Of a stretch of DNA of 50,311 nt, positions 24,560 to 33,406 are shown piece after piece. Source of the stretch: Bradyrhizobium acaciae. GTDB taxonomy: Bacteria > Pseudomonadota > Alphaproteobacteria > Rhizobiales > Xanthobacteraceae. The position numbers and the translations under genes were made by a program. Within the stretch, counting starts at the first letter, position 1. Every line of letters starts with the position of its first letter. Under the pieces are notes generated by a model. The model was not told where the DNA came from, did no database searches, and saw nothing but the letters and a program-made list of their open reading frames with translations. The stretch spans positions 1 through 50,311 of the forward strand of contig NZ_JACMYK010000044.1 of the NCBI RefSeq assembly GCF_020889785.1. The letters are read 5' to 3'.

Positions 24560-25970
24560 GCCGAAAGGGGACGCCATCACGTCGCTGCACGATCTCTCGG
24601 CCGTCGACCTGCTCGCCGGCTATCGTGCAAAGCAGTTCTCGCCGTCCGAGGTGCTTGAGGAAATCATCTCCCAGGTCGCGACCTGGGAGCCGCACATCAA
24701 GGCGCTGTATCTGTACGACCCCGACGAGGCGCGGAAGGTCGCCAAGACTTCGACCGAGCGCTGGCAGCAGGCCGAGCCGGCCGGCACGCTCGATGGCGTG
24801 CCCGTCACCATCAAGGACAACGTCGCGACCAAGGGGCAGCCGGTGCCGCTTGGCGCGGCGAGCGTCAAGCTTGCGCCCGCGGAGAAGGACGCGCCGCCCG
24901 CGGCGCGGTTGCGCGAAGCCGGCTGTGTGATCTTCTCCAAGACCACGATGCCGGACTACGGCATGCTGTCGTCGGGGCTGTCGTCGTTCCATCCCCTCAC
25001 CCGCAATCCCTGGGACGTCAGCAAGAACCCCGGCGGCTCGAGTTCCGGCGCGGGCGCGGCCGGTGCTGCCGGCTACGGCCCGCTGCATCTCGGCACCGAT
25101 ATCGGCGGCTCGGTGCGGCTGCCGGCCTCCTGGTGCGGCCTCGTCGCGCTGAAGCCGAGCCTCGGCCGGGTGCCGATCGACCCGCCCTATGTCGGCCGCG
25201 TCGCAGGGCCGATGACCCGCACCGTCGACGACGCCGCTCTCATGATGAGCGTGCTGTCACGGCCCGATCGCCGCGACGGCATGAGCCTGCCGGCGCTGGA
25301 AGTGAACTGGAAGGCGCTGGAGAAGTCGCCGCGCAAGCTGCGCATCGGGCTGATGCTGGATGCCGGATCCGGCCAGAAGGTCGAGAAGGAGGTTCGCGAG
25401 GTCGTCGTCAAGGCGGCGAAGGCGTTCGAGTCCGCCGGCGCCGTCATCACCGAGATCGACGGCATCCTGACGCCTGAGATGCTCGAGGGACTCGATAATT
25501 TCTGGCGGGCGCGGACCTGGGACGAGCTGTCGAAATTGTCGCAAGCCGATCGCGGCAAGACCCTGCCCTATATCCTCAACTGGGCCGAGGCCGGCGCAAA
25601 GCTCTCCGGCGTCGACGTGGTGCGCGGCTTCAACCAGACGATGGCGATCCGCGCGGCTGCCGCAAAGCTGTTCTGCGAGGTCGACTACGTGATCTCGCCG
25701 GTGTCGCCGGTCGTGAACTTTCCGGCGGAGTTCGCAGCACCGCTCAACGACCCGGCAAAGCCGTTCGAGCACATCTGCTTTACCGTGCCGTGGAATATGT
25801 CGGAGAATCCAGCGCTGTCGATCAACGGCGGCTACGACAAGAAGGGTTTTCCGATCGGCATCCAGATCATCGGCCGCCGCTTCGACGATATCGGCGTGCT
25901 CGGCATGGGCAAGGCGTTCGAAGGCCTGCGCGGCCCGCAGAAGCCTTGGCCGACACCGCCGAAGAAGTAG
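24552..25970 (+). CDS. Amidase (amidase signature family)
   Basis: A 472-residue Ser-cisSer-Lys hydrolase. The Lys is in PVTIKDNVATKG (about residue 83), the cis-Ser and glycine-rich stretch in NPGGSSSGAGAAGAAG (about 162), and the nucleophile Ser in GTDIGGSVRLPAS (about 183). The family cuts amides to acids and ammonia; the substrate is not predictable. The start overlaps the stop of the upstream M20 gene by 8 bases, so translation is probably coupled. Part of the same nitrogen-releasing gene set. Confidence 0.93.
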   Translation: MHKPKGDAITSLHDLSAVDLLAGYRAKQFSPSEVLEEIISQVATWEPHIKALYLYDPDEARKVAKTSTERWQQAEPAGTLDGVPVTIKDNVATKGQPVPLGAASVKLAPAEKDAPPAARLREAGCVIFSKTTMPDYGMLSSGLSSFHPLTRNPWDVSKNPGGSSSGAGAAGAAGYGPLHLGTDIGGSVRLPASWCGLVALKPSLGRVPIDPPYVGRVAGPMTRTVDDAALMMSVLSRPDRRDGMSLPALEVNWKALEKSPRKLRIGLMLDAGSGQKVEKEVREVVVKAAKAFESAGAVITEIDGILTPEMLEGLDNFWRARTWDELSKLSQADRGKTLPYILNWAEAGAKLSGVDVVRGFNQTMAIRAAAAKLFCEVDYVISPVSPVVNFPAEFAAPLNDPAKPFEHICFTVPWNMSENPALSINGGYDKKGFPIGIQIIGRRFDDIGVLGMGKAFEGLRGPQKPWPTPPKK

Positions 25971-26104
25971 CGCCTCAACGCAAATGGGGATGCGCGGAAC
26001 AACGCTGCGCATCCAACTTCTTCACAAGGGATGATTGCCGGGTTAACTGAATGGAGACGCGCGCCAGCGCCGTTCATTCAAGAAACCGAGAGGAAATCAT
26101 CCCC

Positions 26105-26995
26105 ATGGCGTATGAGACGATCAAGTACGAGGTCGCCGAGCAGATCCTGACCATCACGCTGAACCGGCCCGACAAGCTCAACGCCTTCAACGCCACGATG
26201 CAGCAGGAGCTGATCGACGCGTTCGACAAAGCCGACAAGGATGACGACGTCAGGGCCATCATCGTGACCGGCGAAGGCCGCGGCTTCTGCGCCGGCGCCG
26301 ACCTCTCCTCCGGCGCCAACACCTTCGACCGCGATGCGCGGCGCGGCCCGGTCAAGCGCCATGCCGACGGCAGCGTCGACTACAGCGATCCGCAGGTCCG
26401 CGACGGCGGCGGCCAGGTGACGCTGCGCATCTTCAAGTGCCTGAAGCCCGTTATCGCGGCCGTGAACGGTCCGGCGGTCGGCATCGGCGTCACCATGCAG
26501 CTCGCAATGGATATCCGCATCGCCTCAGAGGCCGCGCGCTTCGGCTTCGTGTTCTCCCAGCGCGGCATCGTGCCGGAGGCCGCGTCGAGCTGGTTCCTGC
26601 CGCGCATCGTCGGCATCTCGCAGGCGCTGGAATGGTGCTACTCGGGCCGCGTCTTCCCGGCACAGGAAGCGCTCGCCGGCCGGCTCGTCAGCAAGGTGGT
26701 GCCGCCGGACGATTTGTTGCCGACCGCGCGTGCGCTCGCCAGGGAGTTCGCGGCCAAGACCGCGCCGGTGTCGGTGGCGCTGATCCGCCAGATGATGTGG
26801 CGCATGATGGGCGCCGACGATCCGATGGAGGCGCACAAGGTCGACAGCCGCGGCATCTATGCCCGCGGCCGTTCCGAGGACGTCAAGGAAGGCGTGGTGT
26901 CGTTCCTGGAAAAGCGCCCGGCGCAGTTCAAGAACAAGGTCTCGTCCGACATGCCCGACTATTTTCCGTGGTGGCAAGAGCGCGACTATAAGTGA
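26105..26995 (+). CDS. Enoyl-CoA hydratase/isomerase family (crotonase) protein
   Basis: A 296-residue crotonase. Oxyanion-hole segments are GRGFCAGADLSSG near residue 63 and VNGPAVGIGVTMQLAMD near 122; SQRGIVPEAASSWFLPR carries the catalytic Glu. An insert of about 25 residues (FDRDARRGPVKRHADGSVDY) follows the first motif, giving a longer chain than the usual 260. Ribosome site GAGAGGAAAT precedes the ATG. The next gene overlaps the stop by 4 bases. Acts on a CoA ester; which one is unknown. Confidence 0.92.
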   Translation: MAYETIKYEVAEQILTITLNRPDKLNAFNATMQQELIDAFDKADKDDDVRAIIVTGEGRGFCAGADLSSGANTFDRDARRGPVKRHADGSVDYSDPQVRDGGGQVTLRIFKCLKPVIAAVNGPAVGIGVTMQLAMDIRIASEAARFGFVFSQRGIVPEAASSWFLPRIVGISQALEWCYSGRVFPAQEALAGRLVSKVVPPDDLLPTARALAREFAAKTAPVSVALIRQMMWRMMGADDPMEAHKVDSRGIYARGRSEDVKEGVVSFLEKRPAQFKNKVSSDMPDYFPWWQERDYK

Positions 26996-27660
26996 GCGAA
27001 CGGCGTCACCCGGCGTCGACATCTGACGGCGTCGTCCTGCTGCACGGCATCAGCAGGACGGCGCGCTCGTTTCGCAGGATGGAGCTGGCGCTCGGCGATG
27101 CCGGCTTTGCCACCCTCAATCTCGACTATGACAGCCGACGCAAGCCACTAGATGCGCTGGCAGAGGACATCCACTCCTCGCTCGATCCGTTCGCGCGCAG
27201 CCTTGACGGCTCCGTGCATTTCGTCTGCCATTCGATGGGCGGTCTGCTGGCACGCGTCTATCTGGCAAGATATCGCCCGGCGCGGCTCGGCCGCGTCGTG
27301 ATGCTGGGCACGCCGAATGGCGGCAGCGAGATCGCCGATCGCCTGAAAAACCTCGCTGCCTATCGCGCCTTGTTCGGCCCAGCCGGCCAGCAGCTCGTCA
27401 CCCGCCGCGATGCCGCGACCAGCGCGCTGCTGCCGGCGATCGATTATCCGGCCGGGATCATCGCCGGCAACCGCTCGGTCTATCCGATCACATCCATCGG
27501 CCTGCCGCGGCCGCATGACGGCCGGGTGTCGGTCGCCAACACCAGGCTCGACGGCATGGCCGACCACATCGTGATCCGCACCTCGCATCCCTGGCTGGTG
27601 CGCAACAGGGAGGCGATCGCGCAGACGATTGTGTTTTTGCGAGAGGGCAGGTTCGCATAA
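26992..27660 (+). CDS. Alpha/beta hydrolase, lipase/PGAP1-like
   Basis: A 222-residue hydrolase with GTG start overlapping the crotonase stop (GTGA). The oxyanion motif is LLHGISRTARSF near residue 17, the nucleophile elbow CHSMGGLLARVY near 80 (Cys replaces the usual first Gly) and VMLGTPNGGSE near 103. The catalytic His is probably in DHIVIRTSHPW. It resembles triacylglycerol lipase or PGAP1-type hydrolases. No signal peptide, so cytoplasmic. Substrate unknown. Confidence 0.85.
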   Translation: MSERRHPASTSDGVVLLHGISRTARSFRRMELALGDAGFATLNLDYDSRRKPLDALAEDIHSSLDPFARSLDGSVHFVCHSMGGLLARVYLARYRPARLGRVVMLGTPNGGSEIADRLKNLAAYRALFGPAGQQLVTRRDAATSALLPAIDYPAGIIAGNRSVYPITSIGLPRPHDGRVSVANTRLDGMADHIVIRTSHPWLVRNREAIAQTIVFLREGRFA

Positions 27661-27661
27661 T

Positions 27662-27743
27662 CGTAGGGCGGATTAGCGGAGCGTAATCCGCCGCTTCTCG
27701 GCAAAACGCGGCGGGTTACGCCTTGCGGCTAACCCGCCCTACG
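27662..27743. repeat. Palindromic intergenic repeat (CGTAGGGCGG type)
   Basis: Begins CGTAGGGCGG and ends with its reverse complement CCGCCCTACG; inner segments ATTAGCGGAGCGTAATCCGC and GGGTTACGCC...GCTAACCC are also partly self-complementary. It lies between convergent genes and may help end transcription from both sides. Confidence 0.7.
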
Positions 27744-27748
27744 CATCT

Positions 27749-28723
27749 TCATCGGGTGATCAGCGCCACCCGCCCAATGGCCTTGCGCTCGATCAAGAGC
27801 CGCATCGCCTTCGCGTAGTCCTCCAGCGGCAGCCGGTGCGAGATATTCGGCCGCACCCGACCCGCCTCGGCCCATTCGCTCAGCGCCCTGATCCTGACCT
27901 CGCCGAGCGCGGGGTCCTTGCGCACCGCCTCGCCGGCGCGAACGCCGAGCACGCTCGCGCCCTTGATCATCAAGAGATTGGTGCGGGCGAGACCGATGCC
28001 GCCGGTGAAGCCGACCACGAGAATCCGCGCGCCCCAGTTGATGCAGCGCATCGAGTTCTCGAACACCTCGCCGCCTACGGGATCGAACACGACATCGGCG
28101 CCGCGACCGTCGGTGAGGCGCTTGACCGCATCGCGGAACGGCTCGCGCGCATAGAGCACGAGATGATCCGCGCCACGTTGCTTGGCAATCGCAAGCTTCT
28201 CCTCGGATGAGGCCGCCGCGATCACGGTGGCGCCGAGCAGCTTGCCGATCTCGACCGCGGCAAGCCCGACGCCGCCGCCGGCGCCATGCACCAGCAGCAC
28301 CTCGCCCGGCTTGATCTGCCCACGATCGATCAGCGCGTGATACGCGGTGCCGTGCGCGGCAAGGAAAGTCGCCCCTTCGGCATAGTCGAAGGTCGACGGC
28401 ACCGGCACGAGCTGCGACGGCACGGCGACCGTCTCGTCGCAATAGGCGCCGAAGCGCATCTTGACGATCACTCTGTCGCCGACGGCGACACCGGCTGCGT
28501 CATTGACCTCGACGACATCGCCGGCGGCTTCCGAGCCCGGCGTGAACGGCAGCGGCGGCTTGAGCTGGTACTCGCCAGCAGCCATCAGGATGTCGGGGAA
28601 ATTGATCCCGGCGGCACGGATCGCAACGCGCACCTGCCCCGGCTGCAGAGCCACCGAAGCAAAATTCTCGAGCTGAAGGCGCTCGGGCGGGCCGAGCTCG
28701 CGGCAAACGACGGCTTTCGGCAT
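27749..28723 (-). CDS. NADPH:quinone oxidoreductase family protein (zinc-independent MDR)
   Basis: A 324-residue medium-chain dehydrogenase/reductase. The N-terminal domain carries AAGINFPDILMAAGEYQLKP and PGSEAAGDV; the NADPH fold carries VHGAGGGVGLAAVEIGKLLG near residue 145. It lacks the structural zinc Cys cluster, as quinone oxidoreductases do. Reduces quinones or enals in the cytoplasm. The start overlaps the last base of the stop of the upstream 2-hydroxychromene-type gene (TGATG), so both form one operon. Confidence 0.92.
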   Translation of the reverse strand: MPKAVVCRELGPPERLQLENFASVALQPGQVRVAIRAAGINFPDILMAAGEYQLKPPLPFTPGSEAAGDVVEVNDAAGVAVGDRVIVKMRFGAYCDETVAVPSQLVPVPSTFDYAEGATFLAAHGTAYHALIDRGQIKPGEVLLVHGAGGGVGLAAVEIGKLLGATVIAAASSEEKLAIAKQRGADHLVLYAREPFRDAVKRLTDGRGADVVFDPVGGEVFENSMRCINWGARILVVGFTGGIGLARTNLLMIKGASVLGVRAGEAVRKDPALGEVRIRALSEWAEAGRVRPNISHRLPLEDYAKAMRLLIERKAIGRVALITR

Positions 28724-29334
28724 CAGGCGGCTCGCGCCTTGAGACGCGCCAGCGCCTCGCGGATCAGCGGCAGGCGGTCATTGCCGAAATACATGTCGGT
28801 CTTGTCGAGATAGATCGTGGGCGAGCCGAAGCCGCCGCGCGCCATCACCTCCTCGGTGTTGGCCTTGAGCTGGTCCTTGATCGCCTGATCGCCGATACCG
28901 GCCAAGAACTGCGCCGGGTCGATCCCGAGCTTCGTGCAGATCTCGGTCAGCACCGCATCCTGCGAAATATCCTTGTCGTCGCCCCAATAGGCCTCGAACA
29001 CCGCGCGGGCGAACGGCACCATCTTCTCGTTGCCGAGCCAGATGCAGCCGCGCATCGCCTTGACGCTGTTCACCGGGAATACGGTCGGCGGCATCTTGAT
29101 CGCAAGGCCCGCCGAGCGCGCCCAGTCGGCGAGATCCTTCTTCATATAGCGCGCCTTCAGCGGCACCGGCTTCTCGCGCTGCGCGTAGACCGACGGATTG
29201 ACGGTATTGAAGATGCCGCCGACCAGGATCGGCCGCCAGCTGATCGGCGTATCGAACTCCTTCGCGATCGGCTGGATGTTGTGCCAGGCGAGATAGGTCC
29301 ACGGACTGGAACAGTCGAAGAAGAATTCGATCAT
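28723..29334 (-). CDS. 2-hydroxychromene-2-carboxylate isomerase-like DsbA-family protein
   Basis: A 203-residue thioredoxin-fold protein of the kappa-class GST/HCCA isomerase family. It opens MIEFFFDCSSPWTYLAWHNI, where Ser replaces the Cys pair of true DsbA and is the usual glutathione-activating residue. GGFGSPTIYLDKTDMYFGND near residue 175 is the conserved cis-Pro segment. HCCA isomerase acts in naphthalene breakdown, but no such genes surround it. The ATG at 29334 is chosen over an upstream one at 29382, which overlaps non-coding sequence. Confidence 0.88.
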   Translation of the reverse strand: MIEFFFDCSSPWTYLAWHNIQPIAKEFDTPISWRPILVGGIFNTVNPSVYAQREKPVPLKARYMKKDLADWARSAGLAIKMPPTVFPVNSVKAMRGCIWLGNEKMVPFARAVFEAYWGDDKDISQDAVLTEICTKLGIDPAQFLAGIGDQAIKDQLKANTEEVMARGGFGSPTIYLDKTDMYFGNDRLPLIREALARLKARAA

Positions 29335-29376
29335 TGGCGTTTCCTTATTTATCGTGTTTGCGGCGCTGCATTTTCC

Positions 29377-29478
29377 CGTCATCCTGAGGTGGCCGCTTCT
29401 TCAGCGGCCCTCTAAGGATGGTGGGCCTCCGGCTTCGCATCCTTCGAGGCTCGCAAGAGCTCGCACCTCAGGATGACG
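29377..29478. repeat. CGTCATCCTGAGG-type intergenic repeat
   Basis: Starts CGTCATCCTGAGGTG and ends with the reverse complement CACCTCAGGATGACG. It is located between two genes transcribed leftward. Confidence 0.7.
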
Positions 29479-29482
29479 ATAC

Positions 29483-30187
29483 CTACTTCTTCTCGATCAG
29501 CTCCTTCGCACGCTGGCCGAACATGTTCTTGCGTGATTCCTCGTCGAACGGCTCCTTGACGAATTTTCCGATCGCAAGCCCCGCCTGCACTTGCGGGCGG
29601 GCACGCACAGTCGCGTACCAGCGCTTGATGTTCGGATAGTCGTCGAGGGTGAAGCCCTGCGCCTTGTGGGTCATGGTCCAGGGGAAGCAGGCGATGTCGG
29701 CGATCGAATAATCGTCGCCGGCGATATAGGCGCCGGTCTTACGGAGCTGGCGGTCAAGCACGCCATAGAGCCGCGCGGTCTCGTCGCGGTAGCGCTCGAT
29801 CGCGTAGGGAATCTTCTCGGCCGCATAGAGCGCGAAATGGCCGTGCTGGCCGAGCATCGGCCCGAGCCCGCTCATCTGCCACATCACCCATTGGATGACG
29901 TTCGACCGCGCCCGCAACTCCCTGGACAGGAAGCGGCCGGACTTGTCGGCGAGATAGATCAGGATCGCGCCGGTCTCAAACACCGAGAACGGTCCGCCGC
30001 CGTCGGAAGGCTGATGGTCGACGATCGCGGGAATGCGGTTGTTCGGGCTGATCACCAGGAATTCCGGCCGAAACTGCTCGCCGGCACGGATGTTCACCGG
30101 GATCACCTGATAGGGCAGCCCCAGTTCCTCCAGCATGATCGAGATCTTCCAGCCGTTCGGCGTCGGCGCGTAGTGCAGGTCGATCAT
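29483..30187 (-). CDS. Glutathione S-transferase family protein (YghU/YfcG-like)
   Basis: A 234-residue two-domain protein. The N-terminal thioredoxin-like domain has HYAPTPNGWKISIMLEELGL, with Asn/Thr of the TPNGWK motif expected to bind glutathione, SPNNRIPAIVDHQ and FETGAILIYLADK. The helical C-terminal domain has GDDYSIADIACFPW. This matches YghU/YfcG-type disulfide-bond oxidoreductases or nu-class GSTs. ATG alternatives at 30205 exist; the strand beginning IDLHYAPTP fits 30187. Confidence 0.9.
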   Translation of the reverse strand: MIDLHYAPTPNGWKISIMLEELGLPYQVIPVNIRAGEQFRPEFLVISPNNRIPAIVDHQPSDGGGPFSVFETGAILIYLADKSGRFLSRELRARSNVIQWVMWQMSGLGPMLGQHGHFALYAAEKIPYAIERYRDETARLYGVLDRQLRKTGAYIAGDDYSIADIACFPWTMTHKAQGFTLDDYPNIKRWYATVRARPQVQAGLAIGKFVKEPFDEESRKNMFGQRAKELIEKK

Positions 30188-30286
30188 CGGCGTCCCAATC
30201 CCCATCACAAAGACTTTTGTTGTTCTGTACCTCCACTCTAGGACATGGCACACAGGCGCTCAATCAGAACCCATCGGGAGGCACCC

Positions 30287-31309
30287 ATGCTGTTTCCAAC
30301 CACGATCGCAGGCTCGCTGCCGAAGCCGGAATGGCTCGCCGAACCGAATATGCTGTGGGCACCCTGGAAATCGGAAGGCGCCGAGCTTGCCCGCGCCAAG
30401 CGCGACGCCACTGTGCTTGCGGTCAAGCTGCAGGAGGATGCCGGCGTCGACATCGTCACCGAGGGCGAGCAGGCGCGTCAGCACTTCGTGCACGGTTTTC
30501 TGGAGCGGATCGAGGGCATCGATTTCGCCCACAAGGTCGAGATGGGCATTCGCAAGGACCGCTACAAAGCGATGGTCCCGCAGGTGGTCGCGCCGTTGCA
30601 GCTCAAGGGGCGCGTCCATGAGGGCGAGGCGCGGGCCGCGCGCGCCCACACCAAAAACCGGCTGAAGTTCACCCTGCCCGGCCCGATGACGATCATCGAC
30701 ACCATCGCCGACAAATATTACGGCGACCGCGTGAAGATGGCGTTCGCTTTCGCGGAGCTGTTGAATCAGGAAGCGAGGGCGTTGCAGGCCGACGGCGTCG
30801 ACATGATCCAGTTCGACGAGCCTGCGTTCAACGTCTACATGGACGAGGTGCGCGACTGGGGCATCAAGGCGCTGGAGCGCGCAGCCGAAGGCCTGACCTG
30901 CGCTACTGCCGTGCACATCTGCTACGGCTACGGCATCAAGGCCAACACCGACTGGAAGCAGACGCTCGGCGGCGAGTGGCGGCAGTATGAAGAAACCTTC
31001 CCCGTGATCGACAAGAGCACGATCCAGCAGGTCGCGATCGAATGCCGCAACTCGAAGGTGCCGATCGAGCTGCTCGCCGCACTGCCCGGCAAGATCGTGC
31101 AGGCCGGCGTGATCGACGTCGCCAGCGACGAAATCGAGACCGCTGAGGATGTCGTCAAGGTGATCGAGGCGGTGGCGAAGCACGTGCCGAAGGGCAACAT
31201 CATCGCGACCACCAATTGCGGCATGGCGCCGATGCGGCGGGATATCGCCGAAGCCAAGCTGATCGCACTTGGCGCTGGCGCGAAGCTCGCGCGACAGCGG
31301 CTGGCGTAA
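30287..31309 (+). CDS. Cobalamin-independent methionine synthase, short core form (MetE C-terminal domain)
   Basis: A 340-residue protein with only the catalytic C-terminal domain of MetE. The ATG at 30287 follows GGGAGGCACCC. Zinc-ligand segments are visible: VHICYGYG (His, Cys) near residue 220 and TNCGMAPM (Cys) near 315, with TEGEQ and FDEPAF forming the substrate pocket. Full MetE is about 750 residues; short core versions are known that use a different methyl donor, such as methylcobalamin or a corrinoid protein. It transfers a methyl group to homocysteine, but the donor here is unknown. Confidence 0.88.
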   Translation: MLFPTTIAGSLPKPEWLAEPNMLWAPWKSEGAELARAKRDATVLAVKLQEDAGVDIVTEGEQARQHFVHGFLERIEGIDFAHKVEMGIRKDRYKAMVPQVVAPLQLKGRVHEGEARAARAHTKNRLKFTLPGPMTIIDTIADKYYGDRVKMAFAFAELLNQEARALQADGVDMIQFDEPAFNVYMDEVRDWGIKALERAAEGLTCATAVHICYGYGIKANTDWKQTLGGEWRQYEETFPVIDKSTIQQVAIECRNSKVPIELLAALPGKIVQAGVIDVASDEIETAEDVVKVIEAVAKHVPKGNIIATTNCGMAPMRRDIAEAKLIALGAGAKLARQRLA

Positions 31310-31325
31310 GCGCAGCGCCGGCGGC

Positions 31326-31949
31326 TCAGCCCAAAGCAGCCGCCGCGCTCGGATGCAGTACCGGCCGATAGCCGGACTGGAATGCGCGGACGGTCGACGG
31401 CGGCGTCAGCAGCATGGCGGAAGCAGTCACGTCGGCGTGATCGTAACCGGCGAACGACCAGCGCAGTGTTCTGTCACCGGCGACGAGATAGCTTTGCTCG
31501 TTCGCCTGCACCATCGTCCCGTCGGGCAACTGATCGAGCGGCATCGGCAGCGGATGCAGCCGCTTCTTGCCGCGGTCGAGCCGTTCGGCATGCAGCACCG
31601 CATCCATCGCCTTGGCGCTGAGATCGCTGACGCCGTTGCCCTTCTCCCATGCGGCACGAAACCGGTGGGCGTCGTCGCGGCGGCAGTAGAAGCAGGGCCG
31701 GTGTCCGGCCGCGAACGCCGTCGCTTCATCGAGGAAGAACAGCTCGGTCCAGCTCCGCCGGCTCATCACCTCGCGTCGCCGTCCCCTGAACTCGCAGACG
31801 CAGGTGAGCCACGCCGGCGACGACCAGCGCCTATTGAGGAGCGCCCGCGTTGCGGGGTCGTGGATAATGCCGCGATTGCCGGTGAAGGTGCCGCGATGCT
31901 CGGTGGCGACGATCTCTCCGGTCGGAGTGATGCGGTTTTGCAGGGGCAT
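31326..31949 (-). CDS. Conserved protein of unknown function (207 aa)
   Basis: Starts at MPLQNRITPTGEI. The conserved parts are HRGTFTGNRGIIHDP, WLTCVCEFRGRRREVM, FLDEATAFAAGHRPCFYCRR and GYRPVLHPS near the end. The two CxC/CxxC pairs and following Asp/His may bind metal. The frame continues upstream into a CCCCTCACCC-type repeat, and that part was rejected as non-native. I recall similar proteins widely in rhizobia, with no assigned function. Confidence 0.75.
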   Translation of the reverse strand: MPLQNRITPTGEIVATEHRGTFTGNRGIIHDPATRALLNRRWSSPAWLTCVCEFRGRRREVMSRRSWTELFFLDEATAFAAGHRPCFYCRRDDAHRFRAAWEKGNGVSDLSAKAMDAVLHAERLDRGKKRLHPLPMPLDQLPDGTMVQANEQSYLVAGDRTLRWSFAGYDHADVTASAMLLTPPSTVRAFQSGYRPVLHPSAAAALG

Positions 31950-31960
31950 GTGTCTTACTT

Positions 31961-32114
31961 CCCCCTCGCCCCGCTCTTGCGGGGAGAGGGTCGGGGTGAG
32001 GGGCCGCTTCCGCAAAGATAGTGAGAGATAGCCTCGCGGGGAGTCCCCCTCACCCCGATCGCATTCCGCTTCGCTGCATGCGATCCGACCTCTCCCCGCA
32101 AGCGGGGCGAGGTG
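31961..32114. repeat. Two CCCCTCACCC-type palindromic repeats
   Basis: First copy 31961-32004 (CCCCCTCGCCCCGCTCTTGC, then GGGGAGAGGG and GGTGAGGGG). Second copy 32045-32114, ending CTCCCCGCAAGCGGGGCGAGG. A related copy lies at 42091-42141. Confidence 0.7.
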
Positions 32115-32119
32115 GAAGT

Positions 32120-32647
32120 TTACGCCGCTCCATCCCTGATCGGCGGCTGGAACGACAGCGCGGTATCCCAGGGGAAGAAGATCCAGGTGTCCTGCGACAC
32201 CTCGGTGATGTAGGTGTCGACCAGCGGCCGTCCCTTCGGCTTGGCATAGACCGTGGCGAAATGCGCGTCGGGCAGCATCTCGCGCACCAGCTTGCCGGTC
32301 TTGCCGGTGTCGACGAGGTCGTCGACGATCAGAAGCCCCTTGCCGGTGCCGCCGCCGAGTTTGGCGGTCTGCTCCGAAATGCCCTTGAGCACTTTCAGAT
32401 CGCCCTGCTTGTCATGGTCGTAGCTCGCGATGCAGACGGTATCGATGATCCGCAAGCCCAGCTCGCGCGCCACGATCGCCGCCGGCACCAGCCCGCCGCG
32501 GGTGATCGCAATCACCGCGTGGAACGGGCCGACCTCGTTGAGCCGCCAGGTCAGCGCCCGGCAGTCCCGGTGGAATTGATCCCACGAGACCGGGAACGGC
32601 CTGCCGGCCCGGTCCTGCACACTCGGTTCAGAATTTCGTTCGACCAT
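32120..32647 (-). CDS. gpt: Xanthine phosphoribosyltransferase
   Basis: A 175-residue type I phosphoribosyltransferase. The PRPP motif LLIVDDLVDTGKT is near residue 105; ITRGGLVPAAIVARELGLR and YAKPKGRPLVD complete the fold. It converts xanthine or guanine to the monophosphate, a purine salvage step in the cytoplasm. The ATG lies 6 bases after the CinA-type gene stop with GAGGCGAC in between, so translation is probably coupled. Confidence 0.9.
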   Translation of the reverse strand: MVERNSEPSVQDRAGRPFPVSWDQFHRDCRALTWRLNEVGPFHAVIAITRGGLVPAAIVARELGLRIIDTVCIASYDHDKQGDLKVLKGISEQTAKLGGGTGKGLLIVDDLVDTGKTGKLVREMLPDAHFATVYAKPKGRPLVDTYITEVSQDTWIFFPWDTALSFQPPIRDGAA

Positions 32648-32653
32648 GTCGCC

Positions 32654-33406
32654 TCAACCCGCCGGCTTCTTCTGCGCGGCCTGTACCTGCTTCAACATCT
32701 CCTTCACCGCGGCCATCGCCGCGGCGAGCTTTTCCGGATCGCGCGAGCGCACCACCAGATTGGTGTTCGGCTTCTGGTTCTCGTCCTGGAACGGATAGCT
32801 GCCGATGATGGTGTCGGGATTGGCTTCGGCGATCGCCCGCAGCGGGCCGCCGATGTCGCCCTCGCGCGCGTCGGCGCGGACCGAGTCCGACAGCATCCGC
32901 ACGCCGGACTTCAGGGTCGGCGCCACGATGTCCATCATCGCCTGCATGATGGTGGGGATGCCGGCCATCACGATCACATTGCCGAGCTTGAAGCCGGGCG
33001 CCAGGATGGTCGCGCTCTGGATCAGCTCGGCGCCGTCGGGCACCCGGGCCATCCGCAGCCGCGCCTCGTTGAGGTCCTGCTCGCTCCAGCGCTCCCTGAA
33101 CCGCGCCACCACATCCGGATGATGGTGGATATCGACCCCGAACGCCTTCGCCACGCTGTCGGCGGTGATGTCGTCATGGGTCGGCCCGATGCCGCCGGTG
33201 GTGAACACGTAATTGTATCTATGCCGCAGCGCATCAAGGGCCGACACGATATCGGCCTCGTCGTCGGCGACGACGCGGACTTCCTTCAGGTCGATCCCGA
33301 TATTGGTCAGGTATTCGGCGATGAAGCCGATGTTCTTGTCCTTGGTCCGGCCGGACAGGATCTCGTCGCCGATCACCAATATCCCCGCCGTGACGATCTC
33401 GCTCAT
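32654..33406 (-). CDS. CinA-type / molybdopterin-binding domain protein
   Basis: A 250-residue protein with the MoaB/Mog-like fold (MoCF_biosynth) found in the N-terminal half of CinA. Motifs: TAGILVIGDEILSGRTKDKN at the start and FTTGGIGPTHDDITADSVAK near residue 75. The C-terminal nicotinamide-nucleotide amidase domain of full CinA is missing, as in many Alphaproteobacteria. Possible roles are ADP-ribose pyrophosphatase-like activity or nucleotide repair. Ribosome site GGGAATGAG. Operon with gpt. Confidence 0.88.
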   Translation of the reverse strand: MSEIVTAGILVIGDEILSGRTKDKNIGFIAEYLTNIGIDLKEVRVVADDEADIVSALDALRHRYNYVFTTGGIGPTHDDITADSVAKAFGVDIHHHPDVVARFRERWSEQDLNEARLRMARVPDGAELIQSATILAPGFKLGNVIVMAGIPTIMQAMMDIVAPTLKSGVRMLSDSVRADAREGDIGGPLRAIAEANPDTIIGSYPFQDENQKPNTNLVVRSRDPEKLAAAMAAVKEMLKQVQAAQKKPAG

